This document shows, in pieces, positions 8,622-16,537 of a DNA stretch of 50,979 nt. The notes beneath the pieces were generated by a model that saw only the letters and a program-made list of their open reading frames with translations, did no database searches and was not told the origin of the DNA. The position numbers and the translations under genes are program-made. Source of the stretch: Streptomyces sp. SM10 (lineage in GTDB: Bacteria; Actinomycetota; Actinomycetes; Streptomycetales; Streptomycetaceae); assembly GCF_002910915.1 (NCBI RefSeq), contig NZ_NEUF01000128.1, positions 1 to 50,979 on the forward strand, read 5' to 3'. Every line of letters begins with the position of its first letter. The first letter of the stretch is position 1.

Positions 8622-9179
8622 CTAGAGGCTGTCGGGGAACGCGTCGAGCGGAACGGGCTCCGGGGCCGCGTGGTCCGTCAGCCGGAACAGGGCCCAGACC
8701 ACCTTGCCGAAGCCTCCGTCGGGTGTCGTGTCACCGACCGGTACGGGGGAGGGGTGCCAGCCCCAGCAGTCGCTGAACGACTCGACGAGGAACAGGCCCC
8801 GGCCGGATTCGGCCGAATCCGGAGCCTGGCCCGCCACCGGCCCCTTCTCGCTCGGGTCGCGCACCGCGCACACCAGGCGCGAGGCCCAGCGCATCAGGTG
8901 CAGCCGCACGGTGGTGTCCTGCCGCTCCCGCGCGGCATCGGCCGGCAGGGCGTGCCGCAACGCGTTGGTGACCAGCTCCGACACGACCAGGGCGACGTCG
9001 TCGAAGTGGTCGCCCAGGTCCCAGGAGGTCAGCGTCGTACGGGTGAACCGCCGTGCCCCGCCCACCGCTTCGTACCGGGCCGGCAGCGCGCAGGTGGCCG
9101 AGCCCGCGACCGCCGAGGGGTCGATGGGTGGAAGCCCCTGCCGTAACGGCTCGAGCATCGTCGATCCATTCGTCCCCAT
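8622..9179 (-). CDS. ATP-binding protein of the RsbW-like / histidine-kinase ATPase fold
   Basis: 185 residues. The start is ATG 9179 with GGGAG 8 nt upstream. The single HATPase_c domain shows an N-box (VVSELVTNALRHA, ~82-94), a D-containing G1 box (VCAVRDPSEKGP) and a glycine-rich lid (ESGRGLFLVESFSDCWGW). There is no phospho-acceptor histidine domain, so it is a stand-alone kinase of the anti-sigma-factor type, abundant in Streptomyces. No sigma factor or anti-anti-sigma gene lies next to it. Its neighbours are a DUF397 gene and a divergent XRE/DUF5753 gene, a recurrent grouping. Its promoter region carries copy B of the 29-bp element, in the same orientation relative to transcription as copy A has to the DUF397 gene. 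Confidence 0.88.
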   Translation of the reverse strand: MGTNGSTMLEPLRQGLPPIDPSAVAGSATCALPARYEAVGGARRFTRTTLTSWDLGDHFDDVALVVSELVTNALRHALPADAARERQDTTVRLHLMRWASRLVCAVRDPSEKGPVAGQAPDSAESGRGLFLVESFSDCWGWHPSPVPVGDTTPDGGFGKVVWALFRLTDHAAPEPVPLDAFPDSL

Positions 9180-9497
9180 GCGAGGCACTCCCGGGATTCG
9201 CGGCTGTAGCGGCATTGCTTGATGCGGGCACTGCGGGTACAGCGGCACAACACGAACGAGCACGCAGGTGCGCGAGGACCATGGTTCCCAATGCGCACGG
9301 CAGATGCAAGGGCAGATGCACGTGCACGCGCCTGATCTGACCGGTAGCGTGCTGGTTCGGACTCATTTCTTCCGCTTCATAGTTTTGGAGCTTTCGGAAA
9401 GTCTTGCCATTTCTGTAATCGAATGAGTACGGGCTGAAGCGTTTTGGTGGCAGAATCCGCCTCCGGGGTTCGGGGGAGCTCCGGAGTACGGGAAGCG
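9180..9497. other. 318-bp divergent intergenic region between the ATPase and XRE genes
   Basis: No coding sequence is supported here. It holds copy B of the shared element (9301-9329). Beyond that is a relatively AT-rich segment (about 9361-9430), unusual for this genome, containing CTTTCGGAAAG (5-bp arms around one base) and TTGCCA at 9404-9409. The AT-rich part probably contains the XRE promoter; I cannot assign convincing -35/-10 boxes. Confidence 0.5.
9301..9329 (-). promoter_or_regulatory. 29-bp promoter element upstream of the ATPase gene (copy B)
   Basis: Read on the minus strand, it begins with the same 18 bases as copy A (8168-8185) and matches it at 25 of 29 positions. Here the downstream half contains a near-repeat of TGCATCTGCC with a 12-bp period. 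A -10-like CATGGT falls about 46 nt from the element start on the minus strand, against 43 nt for TATGAT in copy A. Confidence 0.55.
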
Positions 9498-10382
9498 ATG
9501 GGGAGGGCTGGGAAGCCGGTGTCGGCAGGCGAGTCGAGTGGTTCCGTGGTGCGGCGCATCCTGCTGGGCTCACAGCTCAGGCGCCTGCGCGAGTCGCGAG
9601 GCATCACCCGTGAGGCGGCCGGCTACTCCATCCGCGCCTCCGAATCGAAGATCAGCCGCATGGAGTTGGGACGGGTGAGCTTCAAGGCCAGGGACGTCGA
9701 GGACCTGCTCACGCTGTACGGAGTCACGGACGAGGTGGAGCGGGACTCGCTCCTCGGCCTGGCCCGTGAGGCCAACGTGGCGGGCTGGTGGCACAGTTAC
9801 GGCGATGTGCTGCCCGGCTGGTTCCAGACGTATATCGGTCTGGAGGGGGCGGCTTCGCTCATCCGGATCTATGAAGTCCAGTTCGTCCACGGTCTGTTGC
9901 AGACCGAGGCCTACGCCCACGCGGTCGTCGCGCGCGGCATGCCGGGTGCACCGGCGGCCGAGATCGACCGGAGGGTCGCGCTGCGGCTTGCGCGGCAGAA
10001 GGCGCTCGTCTCCGAGCGTGCCCCCCGCTTCCACGCCGTGCTGGACGAGGCGGCATTGCGCCGTCCGTACGGCGGCCGCGAAGTGATGCGTGCGCAGTTG
10101 CGGCACCTGATCGACATGTCGGAGCAGCCGAACATCACCCTCCAGGTGATGCCCTTCAGTTTCGGCGGCCACGCCGGTGAAAGCGGGGCATTCACGATGC
10201 TGCGCTTCCCCGAATCCGACCTGTCGGACATTGTCTATCTGGAGCAGCTGACAAGTGCGCTCTATCTGGACAAGGCAGAAGAAGTCGCCCAGTACGAAAA
10301 GGCCATGGTCCGGCTCCACGAGGACAGCCCGGGCCCGGAGGAGAGCCGGGATCTTCTCCGGGGACTCCTTCAACTGACTTGA
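9498..10382 (+). CDS. XRE-family transcriptional regulator with DUF5753 ligand domain
   Basis: 294 residues. The ATG at 9498 (GGAG about 12 nt upstream) gives the usual MGRAGKPVSAGE start; GTG 9447 is a less likely alternative. The helix-turn-helix lies at ~26-80 (LGSQLRRLRESRGITREAAGYS... SKISRMELGRVSFK). DUF5753 occupies ~100-285 (WFQTYIGLEGAASLIRIYE, QTEAYA, ITLQVMPFSFGGHAGESGAFTMLRFPE, DIVYLE). This is the Scr1-like class whose DNA binding or output depends on a small DUF397 partner (family knowledge). The nearest partner is at 8261. It is divergent from the ATPase gene and 54 bp before the aldehyde dehydrogenase homologue. The repeated element at 8168 and 9301 is its most obvious candidate site. 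Confidence 0.9.
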   Translation: MGRAGKPVSAGESSGSVVRRILLGSQLRRLRESRGITREAAGYSIRASESKISRMELGRVSFKARDVEDLLTLYGVTDEVERDSLLGLAREANVAGWWHSYGDVLPGWFQTYIGLEGAASLIRIYEVQFVHGLLQTEAYAHAVVARGMPGAPAAEIDRRVALRLARQKALVSERAPRFHAVLDEAALRRPYGGREVMRAQLRHLIDMSEQPNITLQVMPFSFGGHAGESGAFTMLRFPESDLSDIVYLEQLTSALYLDKAEEVAQYEKAMVRLHEDSPGPEESRDLLRGLLQLT

Positions 10383-10436
10383 ATCGACAGTACGATGACA
10401 GACCGACAGGAGTCTGCGCCTGCAGTAAGGGATTGC

Positions 10437-11894
10437 ATGTCCTTCCTCAGTGAACTGGCCCACCAGTACATCGACGGCGAGTGGCTGACCGGCAACGGTG
10501 AGTGGGACATCATTGATTTCAATCCCTACAACGGCGAAAAACTCTGCTCGATCACCGTGGCCACCGCGGCGGAAGTCGACCGTGCCTATCGGGCGGCCGA
10601 ACGGGCGCAGCGGGAATGGGCGACGGTCGGTCCTCATGAGCGGCGGGCGGTTCTGGAGAACGCCGTACGGCTCGTCGGGGAACGCCGGGACGACATAGCC
10701 GAGCTGATCGTCGAGGAACTCGGCGGCACCCGTCCGAGGGCCGAGTACGAGGTGCGTGCCGCGCAGGAGTTCCTGCGGGAGGCAGCAGGGCGGGCGACGC
10801 GCCCCCTGGCCGGACTGCTGCCCTCGCTGGCCGACGGCAAGGAGAACCGTGTCTACCGGCTGCCCGTCGGGGTCGTCGGTGTGATCAGCGCCTTCGACTT
10901 CCCCTTCCTGGTGACGGTGAAGACGGTCGCACCCGCGCTCGCCCTCGGGAACGCGGTGGTGGTGAAGCCCCATCAGAACGCGCCGATCGCCGGCGGCGCC
11001 CTGGTGGCCCGGATCTTCGAGGACGCGGGCCTGCCCGCCGGACTCCTCAACGTCGTGGTCACCGACAGCGCCGAGATCGGTGACGGATTCATCGAGCACC
11101 CCGTGCCCAAGGTGATCTCGTTCACCGGCTCCGACCGGGTCGGCCGTCATGTGGCCGCCGTCGCCGCCGGGCTGTTCAAGCGGACGATCCTCGAACTGGG
11201 CGGCAACAGCGCCCTGGTCGTGCTGGAGGACGCCGACCTCGAACACGCGGTCCGGGCGGCCGTCTACAGCCGCTTCCTGTTCCAGGGGCAGGTCGGCATG
11301 GCCGCCAACCGCATCCTGGTGGACCGTTCGGTGGAGAAGGAGTTCACCGAGCGTTTCACGGCCGCGGTCTCCGCCCTGCCGACGGGAGACCCACGGGACC
11401 CCGGTACCCGTATCGGCCCTGTCATCAGCGCCTTCCAGGCCGAGGCGCTCACCGCGCTGGTCGACGGGGCGATCGCGGAGGGCGCCACCGCGCTCGTCCG
11501 GGGCCGCACGCGCGGCAACCTCGTCGAACCCACCGTGCTGACGGGGCTGCCCGAAGGGTCACCGCTGCTCGAGCAGGAGATCTTCGGGCCCGTGGCGCTG
11601 CTGCTGCCCTTCGACGGCGAGGACGACGCCGTGCGCCTCGTCAACGACAGCCCCTACGGCCTGAGCGGCGCCGTCCACACGGCGGACGCCGAGCGCGGTG
11701 TGCGGTTCGCGCGGCGCATCACCGGGGGGATGTTCCACGTCAACGGTGCCACCGTGCAGGACGATCCGGCGGTCGCCTTCGGGGGCGAGAAGAGCTCCGG
11801 CATGGGGCGGCTGAACGGTGAGGCGGCGGTGGAGGCGTTCACCACCCGGAAGTGGATCTCCGTGCAGCACGGGCGCACGGTCTTTCCCTTCTGA
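10437..11894 (+). CDS. Aldehyde dehydrogenase superfamily protein lacking the catalytic cysteine (possible pseudoenzyme)
   Basis: 485 residues from ATG 10437, which has AAGGG 5 nt upstream (10427-10431); an in-frame ATG at 10395 has no ribosome site. The fold is complete and full length, with the NAD-site FTGS motif and the general-base Glu253 in LELGGNS both present. The usual GQxC motif reads FQGQVGMAANR, so the nucleophile is Gly287 (codon GGC 11295-11297; TGC would give Cys). The oxyanion Asn of the xFNFP motif is also replaced, in SAFDFPF (Asp154, 10896-10898). Both residues are needed for the dehydrogenase reaction. The rest is most like the benzaldehyde-type dehydrogenases of Streptomyces. 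The frame is intact and no other decay is seen. It could be a catalytically silent, ligand-binding or scaffold protein, or carry a different activity. Confidence 0.88.
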   Translation: MSFLSELAHQYIDGEWLTGNGEWDIIDFNPYNGEKLCSITVATAAEVDRAYRAAERAQREWATVGPHERRAVLENAVRLVGERRDDIAELIVEELGGTRPRAEYEVRAAQEFLREAAGRATRPLAGLLPSLADGKENRVYRLPVGVVGVISAFDFPFLVTVKTVAPALALGNAVVVKPHQNAPIAGGALVARIFEDAGLPAGLLNVVVTDSAEIGDGFIEHPVPKVISFTGSDRVGRHVAAVAAGLFKRTILELGGNSALVVLEDADLEHAVRAAVYSRFLFQGQVGMAANRILVDRSVEKEFTERFTAAVSALPTGDPRDPGTRIGPVISAFQAEALTALVDGAIAEGATALVRGRTRGNLVEPTVLTGLPEGSPLLEQEIFGPVALLLPFDGEDDAVRLVNDSPYGLSGAVHTADAERGVRFARRITGGMFHVNGATVQDDPAVAFGGEKSSGMGRLNGEAAVEAFTTRKWISVQHGRTVFPF

Positions 11895-11990
11895 CGCGGT
11901 CCGTGGCGGACAGGATCCGACCTGATGGATCGCTACGTTGACGTCAGCAGGCAGGCGAGCAGACGTCCAGCCCGACCGAAGGCAGGCACC

Positions 11991-12545
11991 ATGGTCACCC
12001 ACGTTCCCTCGGAGGCTCCCGGCGACGAGCGCGGTGCGCTCCTGGCCTTCGTCGAGGCACAGCGGGGCGCGGTCCGACGCTCCGTGCTCGGCCTCTCCGA
12101 GAAGGAGGCCGCGAGCCGTCCCGGCGTCAGCGATCTCTCGCTCTCCGGGCTGCTCAAGCACGTCGCCGAGACGGAGCTGAACTGGCTGCGGATGGCGCAG
12201 CGGCGTCCGAACGACAAGGCCCGGAATGCCGAGACCTGGGCCGACGGCTTCCGGCTCGTGGGCGACGAGACGGTCCCGCAGATGCTGGAGTTCTGGGCGA
12301 AGGTCGCCGTGGAGACGGAGGAGTTCATCCGCCGTGACGTCGGCAGCATGGACGACACCTTCCCGCTGCCCCAGGCGCCCTGGTTCCCCGAGGACGCGCG
12401 ATGCTCCATGCGCTGGCTGCTGATCCACCTCGTCGAGGAGATCGGCCGTCACGCGGGACACGCCGACATCCTCAGGGAGACGCTCGACGGCAGGACGGCC
12501 CGCGATCTCGTCGCCGAAGAGGCGGGCTACCCTAGTCAAAGTTGA
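11991..12545 (+). CDS. DinB family protein (DUF664-like)
   Basis: 184 residues, ATG 11991 with AAGG 8 nt upstream. Helical bundle features: GLLKHVAETELNWLRMAQ with a His in helix 2, and LIHLVEEIGRHAGHADILRETLDG near the C-terminus. The latter supplies the two remaining metal-ligand His positions of the DinB/YfiT fold (HLVEEIGRHAGH). Members are metal-dependent thiol transferases (bacillithiol or mycothiol S-transferases) or of unknown function. An actinobacterial mycothiol-dependent role is plausible but not shown. The stop codon lies within the first PadR-type inverted repeat (12533-12548), so its 3' end overlaps the control region of the next gene. Confidence 0.82.
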   Translation: MVTHVPSEAPGDERGALLAFVEAQRGAVRRSVLGLSEKEAASRPGVSDLSLSGLLKHVAETELNWLRMAQRRPNDKARNAETWADGFRLVGDETVPQMLEFWAKVAVETEEFIRRDVGSMDDTFPLPQAPWFPEDARCSMRWLLIHLVEEIGRHAGHADILRETLDGRTARDLVAEEAGYPSQS

Positions 12546-12548
12546 TTA
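12533..12548. promoter_or_regulatory. Putative PadR operator 1 (upstream of padR-type gene)
   Basis: TAGTCAA-AG-TTGATTA, a 7+2+7 inverted repeat with one mismatch, ends 17 bp before the PadR ATG. It has the same design as operators 2 and 3. TACCCT at 12528-12533 is a possible -10 box, which would put the repeat over the transcription start and imply autorepression. Confidence 0.6.
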
Positions 12549-12565
12549 CAAAGGGTAGGGGTGCT

Positions 12566-13207
12566 ATGTCGGCGATCCGTCTCCTGGTCCTGGGGGCCGT
12601 GCGCCAGCACGGCCGCGCGCACGGCTACCAGGTGCGCAACGACCTGGAGTACTGGGGCGCCCACGAGTGGTCCAACGCCAAGCCCGGATCGATCTACCAC
12701 GCGCTCAAGCAGATGGCGAAGCAGGGACTGCTGATCGCCCATGAGGTCGCCCCGTCCACGGCCGGCGGCCCGCCCCGCACCGAGTACGAGATCACCGACC
12801 GGGGAGCCGAGGAGTACTTCACCCTGCTGCGCGCCTCTCTGACCGCGTACGACGAGGGTGTGGACGTGCTCTCGGCGGGCATCGGCTTCATCGTCGACCT
12901 GGAGCGGGCCGAGGCGGTGGCGCTCCTGAGGGCGCGCATCGTGGCCATCGAGGGGTGGAGGGCCTCGGTGACGGAGCACTACACCCCGGCCGAGGGGCCG
13001 GAGGCGCTCGGCCACATCGGCGAGATCATGAACATGTGGGTCCACTCGGCGGATGCGGGGGCGGAGTGGACCCGGGGTCTGATCGCGCGGATCGAGGCCG
13101 GGGCGTACACCTTCTCGGGCGAGGGGGAGCCCTTCGTCGGAGTGCTCTCCGAGGGGCAGGAGAACCCCTACGCGACAGGGGTCACCGACCCGGGGGACTC
13201 CAAGTAA
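12566..13207 (+). CDS. PadR family transcriptional regulator
   Basis: 213 residues; ATG 12566 with AGGGG just upstream, giving MSAIRLLVLGAVRQHGRAHGYQVRNDL. The winged helix occupies ~1-85 (GSIYHALKQMAKQGLLIAHEV... GGPPRTEYEITDRG), ending in the wing motif typical of PadR. A Vir_C-like helical dimerisation region follows (~95-180). PadR proteins commonly repress adjacent drug-efflux genes and release DNA on ligand binding. The next two genes are a DrrAB-type exporter, and the same inverted repeat precedes both this gene and the exporter. Its TAA stop (13205-13207) is the first three bases of operator 2. Confidence 0.9.
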   Translation: MSAIRLLVLGAVRQHGRAHGYQVRNDLEYWGAHEWSNAKPGSIYHALKQMAKQGLLIAHEVAPSTAGGPPRTEYEITDRGAEEYFTLLRASLTAYDEGVDVLSAGIGFIVDLERAEAVALLRARIVAIEGWRASVTEHYTPAEGPEALGHIGEIMNMWVHSADAGAEWTRGLIARIEAGAYTFSGEGEPFVGVLSEGQENPYATGVTDPGDSK

Positions 13208-13220
13208 TCAAGTTTGACGA
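13205..13220. promoter_or_regulatory. Putative PadR operator 2
   Basis: TAATCAA-GT-TTGACGA, a 7+2+7 inverted repeat with two mismatches. Its right arm contains the exporter -35 box (TTGACG, 13214-13219), so occupancy would block RNA polymerase. Confidence 0.62.
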
Positions 13221-13242
13221 ATGGCATCGGCGGGTCTACTTT
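13214..13242 (+). promoter_or_regulatory. Putative promoter of the ABC exporter operon
   Basis: TTGACG (13214-13219), 17 bp, TACTTT (13237-13242): a good vegetative-type promoter. The expected start near 13249 falls between operators 2 and 3, whose centres are 46 bp apart. Confidence 0.6.
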
Positions 13243-13250
13243 TGCCCTGC

Positions 13251-13266
13251 TAGTCAAGTTTGACTA
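13251..13266. promoter_or_regulatory. Putative PadR operator 3 (perfect palindrome)
   Basis: TAGTCAA-GT-TTGACTA is a perfect 7-bp inverted repeat around GT, covering the predicted start of the exporter mRNA. It is the best match of the three sites and the likely consensus. Confidence 0.68.
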
Positions 13267-13305
13267 CATCGTTGCGGCTCTGAGGCCGTGAGGCGGGGAG
13301 GACGG

Positions 13306-14277
13306 GTGGACAGCGTGAGCGACGCGATCGTCGTCGAGGCAGTGCACAAGCGGTACGGAGGGAAACCCGCCCTGGACGGGCTGGACCTCGCGGTCCGCAA
13401 GGGGGCGGTCCACGGGGTCCTCGGGCCGAACGGGGCGGGCAAGACCACCGCCGTACGGGTGCTGACGACCCTGCTGCGGCACGACGAGGGGCGTGTGGAG
13501 GTGGCGGGGTTCGACGTGAGGTCCGAGGCCGCCGAGGTCAGGCGGCGGATCGGGCTGCTCGGCCAGCACGCGGCAGTGGACGAGGAGCTCGGCGGCCGGC
13601 AGAACCTGGAGATGTTCGGCCGCCTGTACCACCTGGGCGCACGCCGGGCGGGCCTGCGGGCCGACGAGCTCCTGGAGAGGTTCGGACTGGCGGACACCGG
13701 CCGCACGGCGGTCAAGCGGTACAGCGGGGGCATGCGCCGGCGCCTCGACCTGGCCGCCTCCCTGATCACCGACCCGGAGGTGCTCTTCCTGGACGAGCCC
13801 ACCACCGGGCTCGATCCCCGGGGGCGGGCCGAGGTGTGGAGCGCGGTCCGCTCCCTGGCGGCCGGGGGCACCACCGTCCTGCTGACCACGCAGTACCTGG
13901 AGGAGGCGGACCAGCTGGCCGACAGGATCTCGGTGATCGACGGCGGCCGGGTCATCGCGGAGGGCACGGCCGACCGGCTCAAGGCGAGGGTCGGCGGTGA
14001 CCGCATCGACGTCGTCGTCCGCGACGCGGGCCGGCTCGGTGAAGCGGCCGCTCTGTTCGGCGAGGGCGTCATCACCGACGCGGACCGGCGGCTGCTCCGC
14101 GCACCCGCCCCGGACCGCATGGCGGCCCTGACCCGGACCGTGCGGGCGCTGGAGGAGGCGGGCATCGAGGCGGAGGACATCGCGGTGCGCCGGCCGACGC
14201 TGGACGAGGTGTTCCTCTCCCTCACCGGGGGCGGCGCCGGGGCAGGCGCACCCACGGGAGTGGAGGTGGCGGCATGA
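13306..14277 (+). CDS. ABC exporter ATP-binding subunit, daunorubicin-resistance (DrrA) type
   Basis: 323 residues. GTG 13306 is preceded by GGGGAGG (13295-13301) at 4 nt; GTG 13288 would lie inside that ribosome site's upstream region. Walker A is GPNGAGKTT (~37-45), the ABC signature [11 protein letters not shown] (~135-145) and Walker [17 protein letters not shown] (~155-170). The C-terminal ~80 residues, with [19 protein letters not shown], form the DrrA regulatory domain. It pairs with the permease that overlaps it by 4 bp. Cargo is unknown; the family exports drugs and lipids. Expression is probably repressed by the PadR protein encoded just upstream. Confidence 0.92.
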   Translation: MDSVSDAIVVEAVHKRYGGKPALDGLDLAVRKGAVHGVLGPNGAGKTTAVRVLTTLLRHDEGRVEVAGFDVRSEAAEVRRRIGLLGQHAAVDEELGGRQNLEMFGRLYHLGARRAGLRADELLERFGLADTGRTAVKRYSGGMRRRLDLAASLITDPEVLFLDEPTTGLDPRGRAEVWSAVRSLAAGGTTVLLTTQYLEEADQLADRISVIDGGRVIAEGTADRLKARVGGDRIDVVVRDAGRLGEAAALFGEGVITDADRRLLRAPAPDRMAALTRTVRALEEAGIEAEDIAVRRPTLDEVFLSLTGGGAGAGAPTGVEVAA

Positions 14278-15080
14278 GTACGGCGACGGCGGGACAGGGA
14301 CGTGTCGGATGGGCGCTGGCCGACTCCTGGACGATGACCCGGCGCGAGCTGGCGCACTGGGCGCGGCAGCCGGTCCAGGTGCTCGTCGGCCTGGTCTTCC
14401 CGGTGATGCTGCTCCTGATGTTCAACTACCTGGTGGGCGGCGGTTCCGGGGTCGACGGGGACCACACCGACTTCCTGGTGCCCGGCATGCTCGCGCTGAC
14501 CATGGCCTTCGGCCTGGAGGGCACGATGCTGGCCGTCACCCAGGACCTGAACAAGGGCGTCATCGACCGTTTCCGCTCCATGCCGATGGTCTCGGGTGCG
14601 GTCCTGGTCGGGCGGAGCGCCGCCGACATGCTCCAGTCGGTGGCCGCGCTGGCCGTGATGACGGGAGTCGGACTCGCCCTCGGCTGGCGCTGGCACGAGG
14701 GCACGGCTGCCGCCCTGGCCGCGCTGGGCCTGCTGCTCCTGCTGCGGTTCGCGATGCTCTGGATCGGCATCCACCTCGCGATGGTGGCGGGCCGTCCGGA
14801 GATGGTGCAGGCCGTGCAGATCCTGGTCTGGCCGGTGGGCTTCCTCTCCAACGTCTTCGCCTCGCCGGGGTCGATGCCGGGCTGGCTGGGAGTCACCGTC
14901 GAGTGGAACCCGATGTCCGCCACGGCCGCAGCGGTCCGGGGCCTGTTCGGCAACCCGGGCGGAGCCTCGGGCTCCTGGGCCGCCGAACACGCCGGACTGC
15001 TCGCCGTGGTCTGGCCGGTGGCACTGCTCGCGGTGTTCCTCCCCCTGGCGGTGCGGAGGTTCGCGCGGCTCAGCCGCTGA
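14274..15080 (+). CDS. ABC-2 type exporter permease (DrrB type)
   Basis: 268 residues; ATG 14274 overlaps the ATPase stop (ATGA), implying translational coupling. An N-terminal amphipathic part with [16 protein letters not shown] leads into six membrane helices (about 35-55, 65-85, 115-140, 145-170, 180-195 and 235-255). The loop [23 protein letters not shown] is the ABC-2 coupling region and [15 protein letters not shown] the conserved segment before the last helix. It forms the membrane channel of the exporter. It is convergent with gadB (17-bp gap). Confidence 0.92.
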   Translation: MSTATAGQGRVGWALADSWTMTRRELAHWARQPVQVLVGLVFPVMLLLMFNYLVGGGSGVDGDHTDFLVPGMLALTMAFGLEGTMLAVTQDLNKGVIDRFRSMPMVSGAVLVGRSAADMLQSVAALAVMTGVGLALGWRWHEGTAAALAALGLLLLLRFAMLWIGIHLAMVAGRPEMVQAVQILVWPVGFLSNVFASPGSMPGWLGVTVEWNPMSATAAAVRGLFGNPGGASGSWAAEHAGLLAVVWPVALLAVFLPLAVRRFARLSR

Positions 15081-15097
15081 CCGGAGCCCTGGCGCCC

Positions 15098-16522
15098 TCA
15101 GTGGTGGAAGGCCGTCTGGACCCCCCGGTCCCGGTGCAACGGGTGCGCCTGGGAGCGTAGTTCGGGCAGCAGCCTGCGCAGATCGTCCAGCAGTAGCTCC
15201 GCGAGGTCCGAGGAGAAGCCGTTGCGGCAGACGACGCGCAGCACCGAGAGGTCCTGGCGGTTGGCGGGGAAGGTGTAGGCGGGCACCAGCCAGCCGCGCT
15301 CCCGCAGCCGCCTCGACACGTCGAAGACGTCGTACGACGTCACCTCGGGGGCCGTCGTCACGGCGAAGACCGGAAGCTCGTCGCCCCGGGTCAGGAGCCT
15401 GAAGTCCTCCAGGGCCTCGAACGCCCCGGCGAGCCGTCGCGCGATGTCCCTGGACGTCTGCTGGACGGCCCGGTAGCCCTCCCGGCCCAGCCGCAGGAAC
15501 GTGTAGTACTGCGCCACCACCTGCGCGCCGGGCCGGGAGAAGTTCAGCGCGAAGGTCGGCATGTCACCGCCCAGGTAGTTCACCCGGAAGACCAGCTCCT
15601 CCGGCAGCTCGGCCGGTGAACGCCACAGCGCCCACCCCACCCCCGGGTAGACCAGTCCGTACTTGTGCCCGGAGGTGTTGATCGAGGACACCCGGGGGAG
15701 CCGGAAGTCCCACACCACGTCCGGGTCGAGGAACGGTGCCACCATCGCCCCGGACGCCCCGTCCACATGGACCGGGATGTCGAGCCCGGTGCGCTCCTGG
15801 AGGTCGTCCAGCGCCGCACACAGCTCCGCGATCGGCTCGTAGGAACCGTCGAAGGTGGAGCCGAGGATCCCGATCACGCCGATGGTGTTCTCGTCGCACA
15901 GCTCGGCGGCCGCCCGCGGGTCCAGATGGAAGCGCTCGCCCTCCATCGGGACCAGGCGGGGCTCCACCTCCCAGAACGTGCAGAACTTGTCCCAGCAGAC
16001 CTGCACGTTGACGCCCATCACCAGGTTGGGCCGGGCGGTCGCCGGATACCGGTCGGCGTTCCTGGCCGCCCAGCGCCGCTTGAGGGCCATCCCCGCCAGC
16101 ATGCAGGCCTCGCTCGACCCCGTGGTCGAGCAGCCCACCGTCGTCGCGGGATCGGGGGCGTTCCAGAGGTCGGCGAGCATCGCCACACAGCGCCGTTCCA
16201 GCTCGGCGGTGCGCGGGTACTCGTCCTTGTCGATCATGTTCTTGTCCCGGCACTCGGCCATCAGCACACCGGCCTGGGGCTCCATCCAGGTGGTGACGAA
16301 GGTCGCGAGGTTGAGCCGGGAGTTCCCGTCGAGCATCAGCTCGTCATGGACGAGCCGGTACGCGGTCGACGGCGGCAGCGGGCCGTCCGGGAGGACGTGT
16401 GTCGGCGGCGCCGCGACCATCGGTGCGGTCGGGTCGGCCTCCCCGAAGAACGGGTTGAGGGCGAGTCTGCGGTGCTCCTCGGACGGGGCGGGCCTGCCGT
16501 GCGAACCCTGGTGGAGTGGCAT
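15098..16522 (-). CDS. gadB: Glutamate decarboxylase (PLP-dependent)
   Basis: 474 residues, ATG 16522. It is a full-length group II PLP decarboxylase of the bacterial GadB type. The glycine-rich TVGCSTTGSSEACMLAGMALKRRW binds the cofactor phosphate, HVDGASGAMVAPFLDP carries the Asp that contacts the pyridine nitrogen, and SSINTSGHKYGLVYPGVGW contains the Schiff-base Lys. The reaction is L-glutamate to GABA plus CO2, consuming a proton. No glutamate/GABA antiporter gene is adjacent, so acid resistance by exchange is not obvious; feeding a GABA shunt is the alternative. It is the last gene of a minus-strand cluster after wrbA (15-bp gap). Confidence 0.92.
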   Translation of the reverse strand: MPLHQGSHGRPAPSEEHRRLALNPFFGEADPTAPMVAAPPTHVLPDGPLPPSTAYRLVHDELMLDGNSRLNLATFVTTWMEPQAGVLMAECRDKNMIDKDEYPRTAELERRCVAMLADLWNAPDPATTVGCSTTGSSEACMLAGMALKRRWAARNADRYPATARPNLVMGVNVQVCWDKFCTFWEVEPRLVPMEGERFHLDPRAAAELCDENTIGVIGILGSTFDGSYEPIAELCAALDDLQERTGLDIPVHVDGASGAMVAPFLDPDVVWDFRLPRVSSINTSGHKYGLVYPGVGWALWRSPAELPEELVFRVNYLGGDMPTFALNFSRPGAQVVAQYYTFLRLGREGYRAVQQTSRDIARRLAGAFEALEDFRLLTRGDELPVFAVTTAPEVTSYDVFDVSRRLRERGWLVPAYTFPANRQDLSVLRVVCRNGFSSDLAELLLDDLRRLLPELRSQAHPLHRDRGVQTAFHH

Positions 16523-16537
16523 CGGTCGGCGGTCCCC

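Noticed and set aside
11939..11946. Palindrome TGACGTCA upstream of the DinB-like gene
   Set aside because: Eight bases, single copy, no promoter boxes at the right distance; expected by chance in this much sequence.
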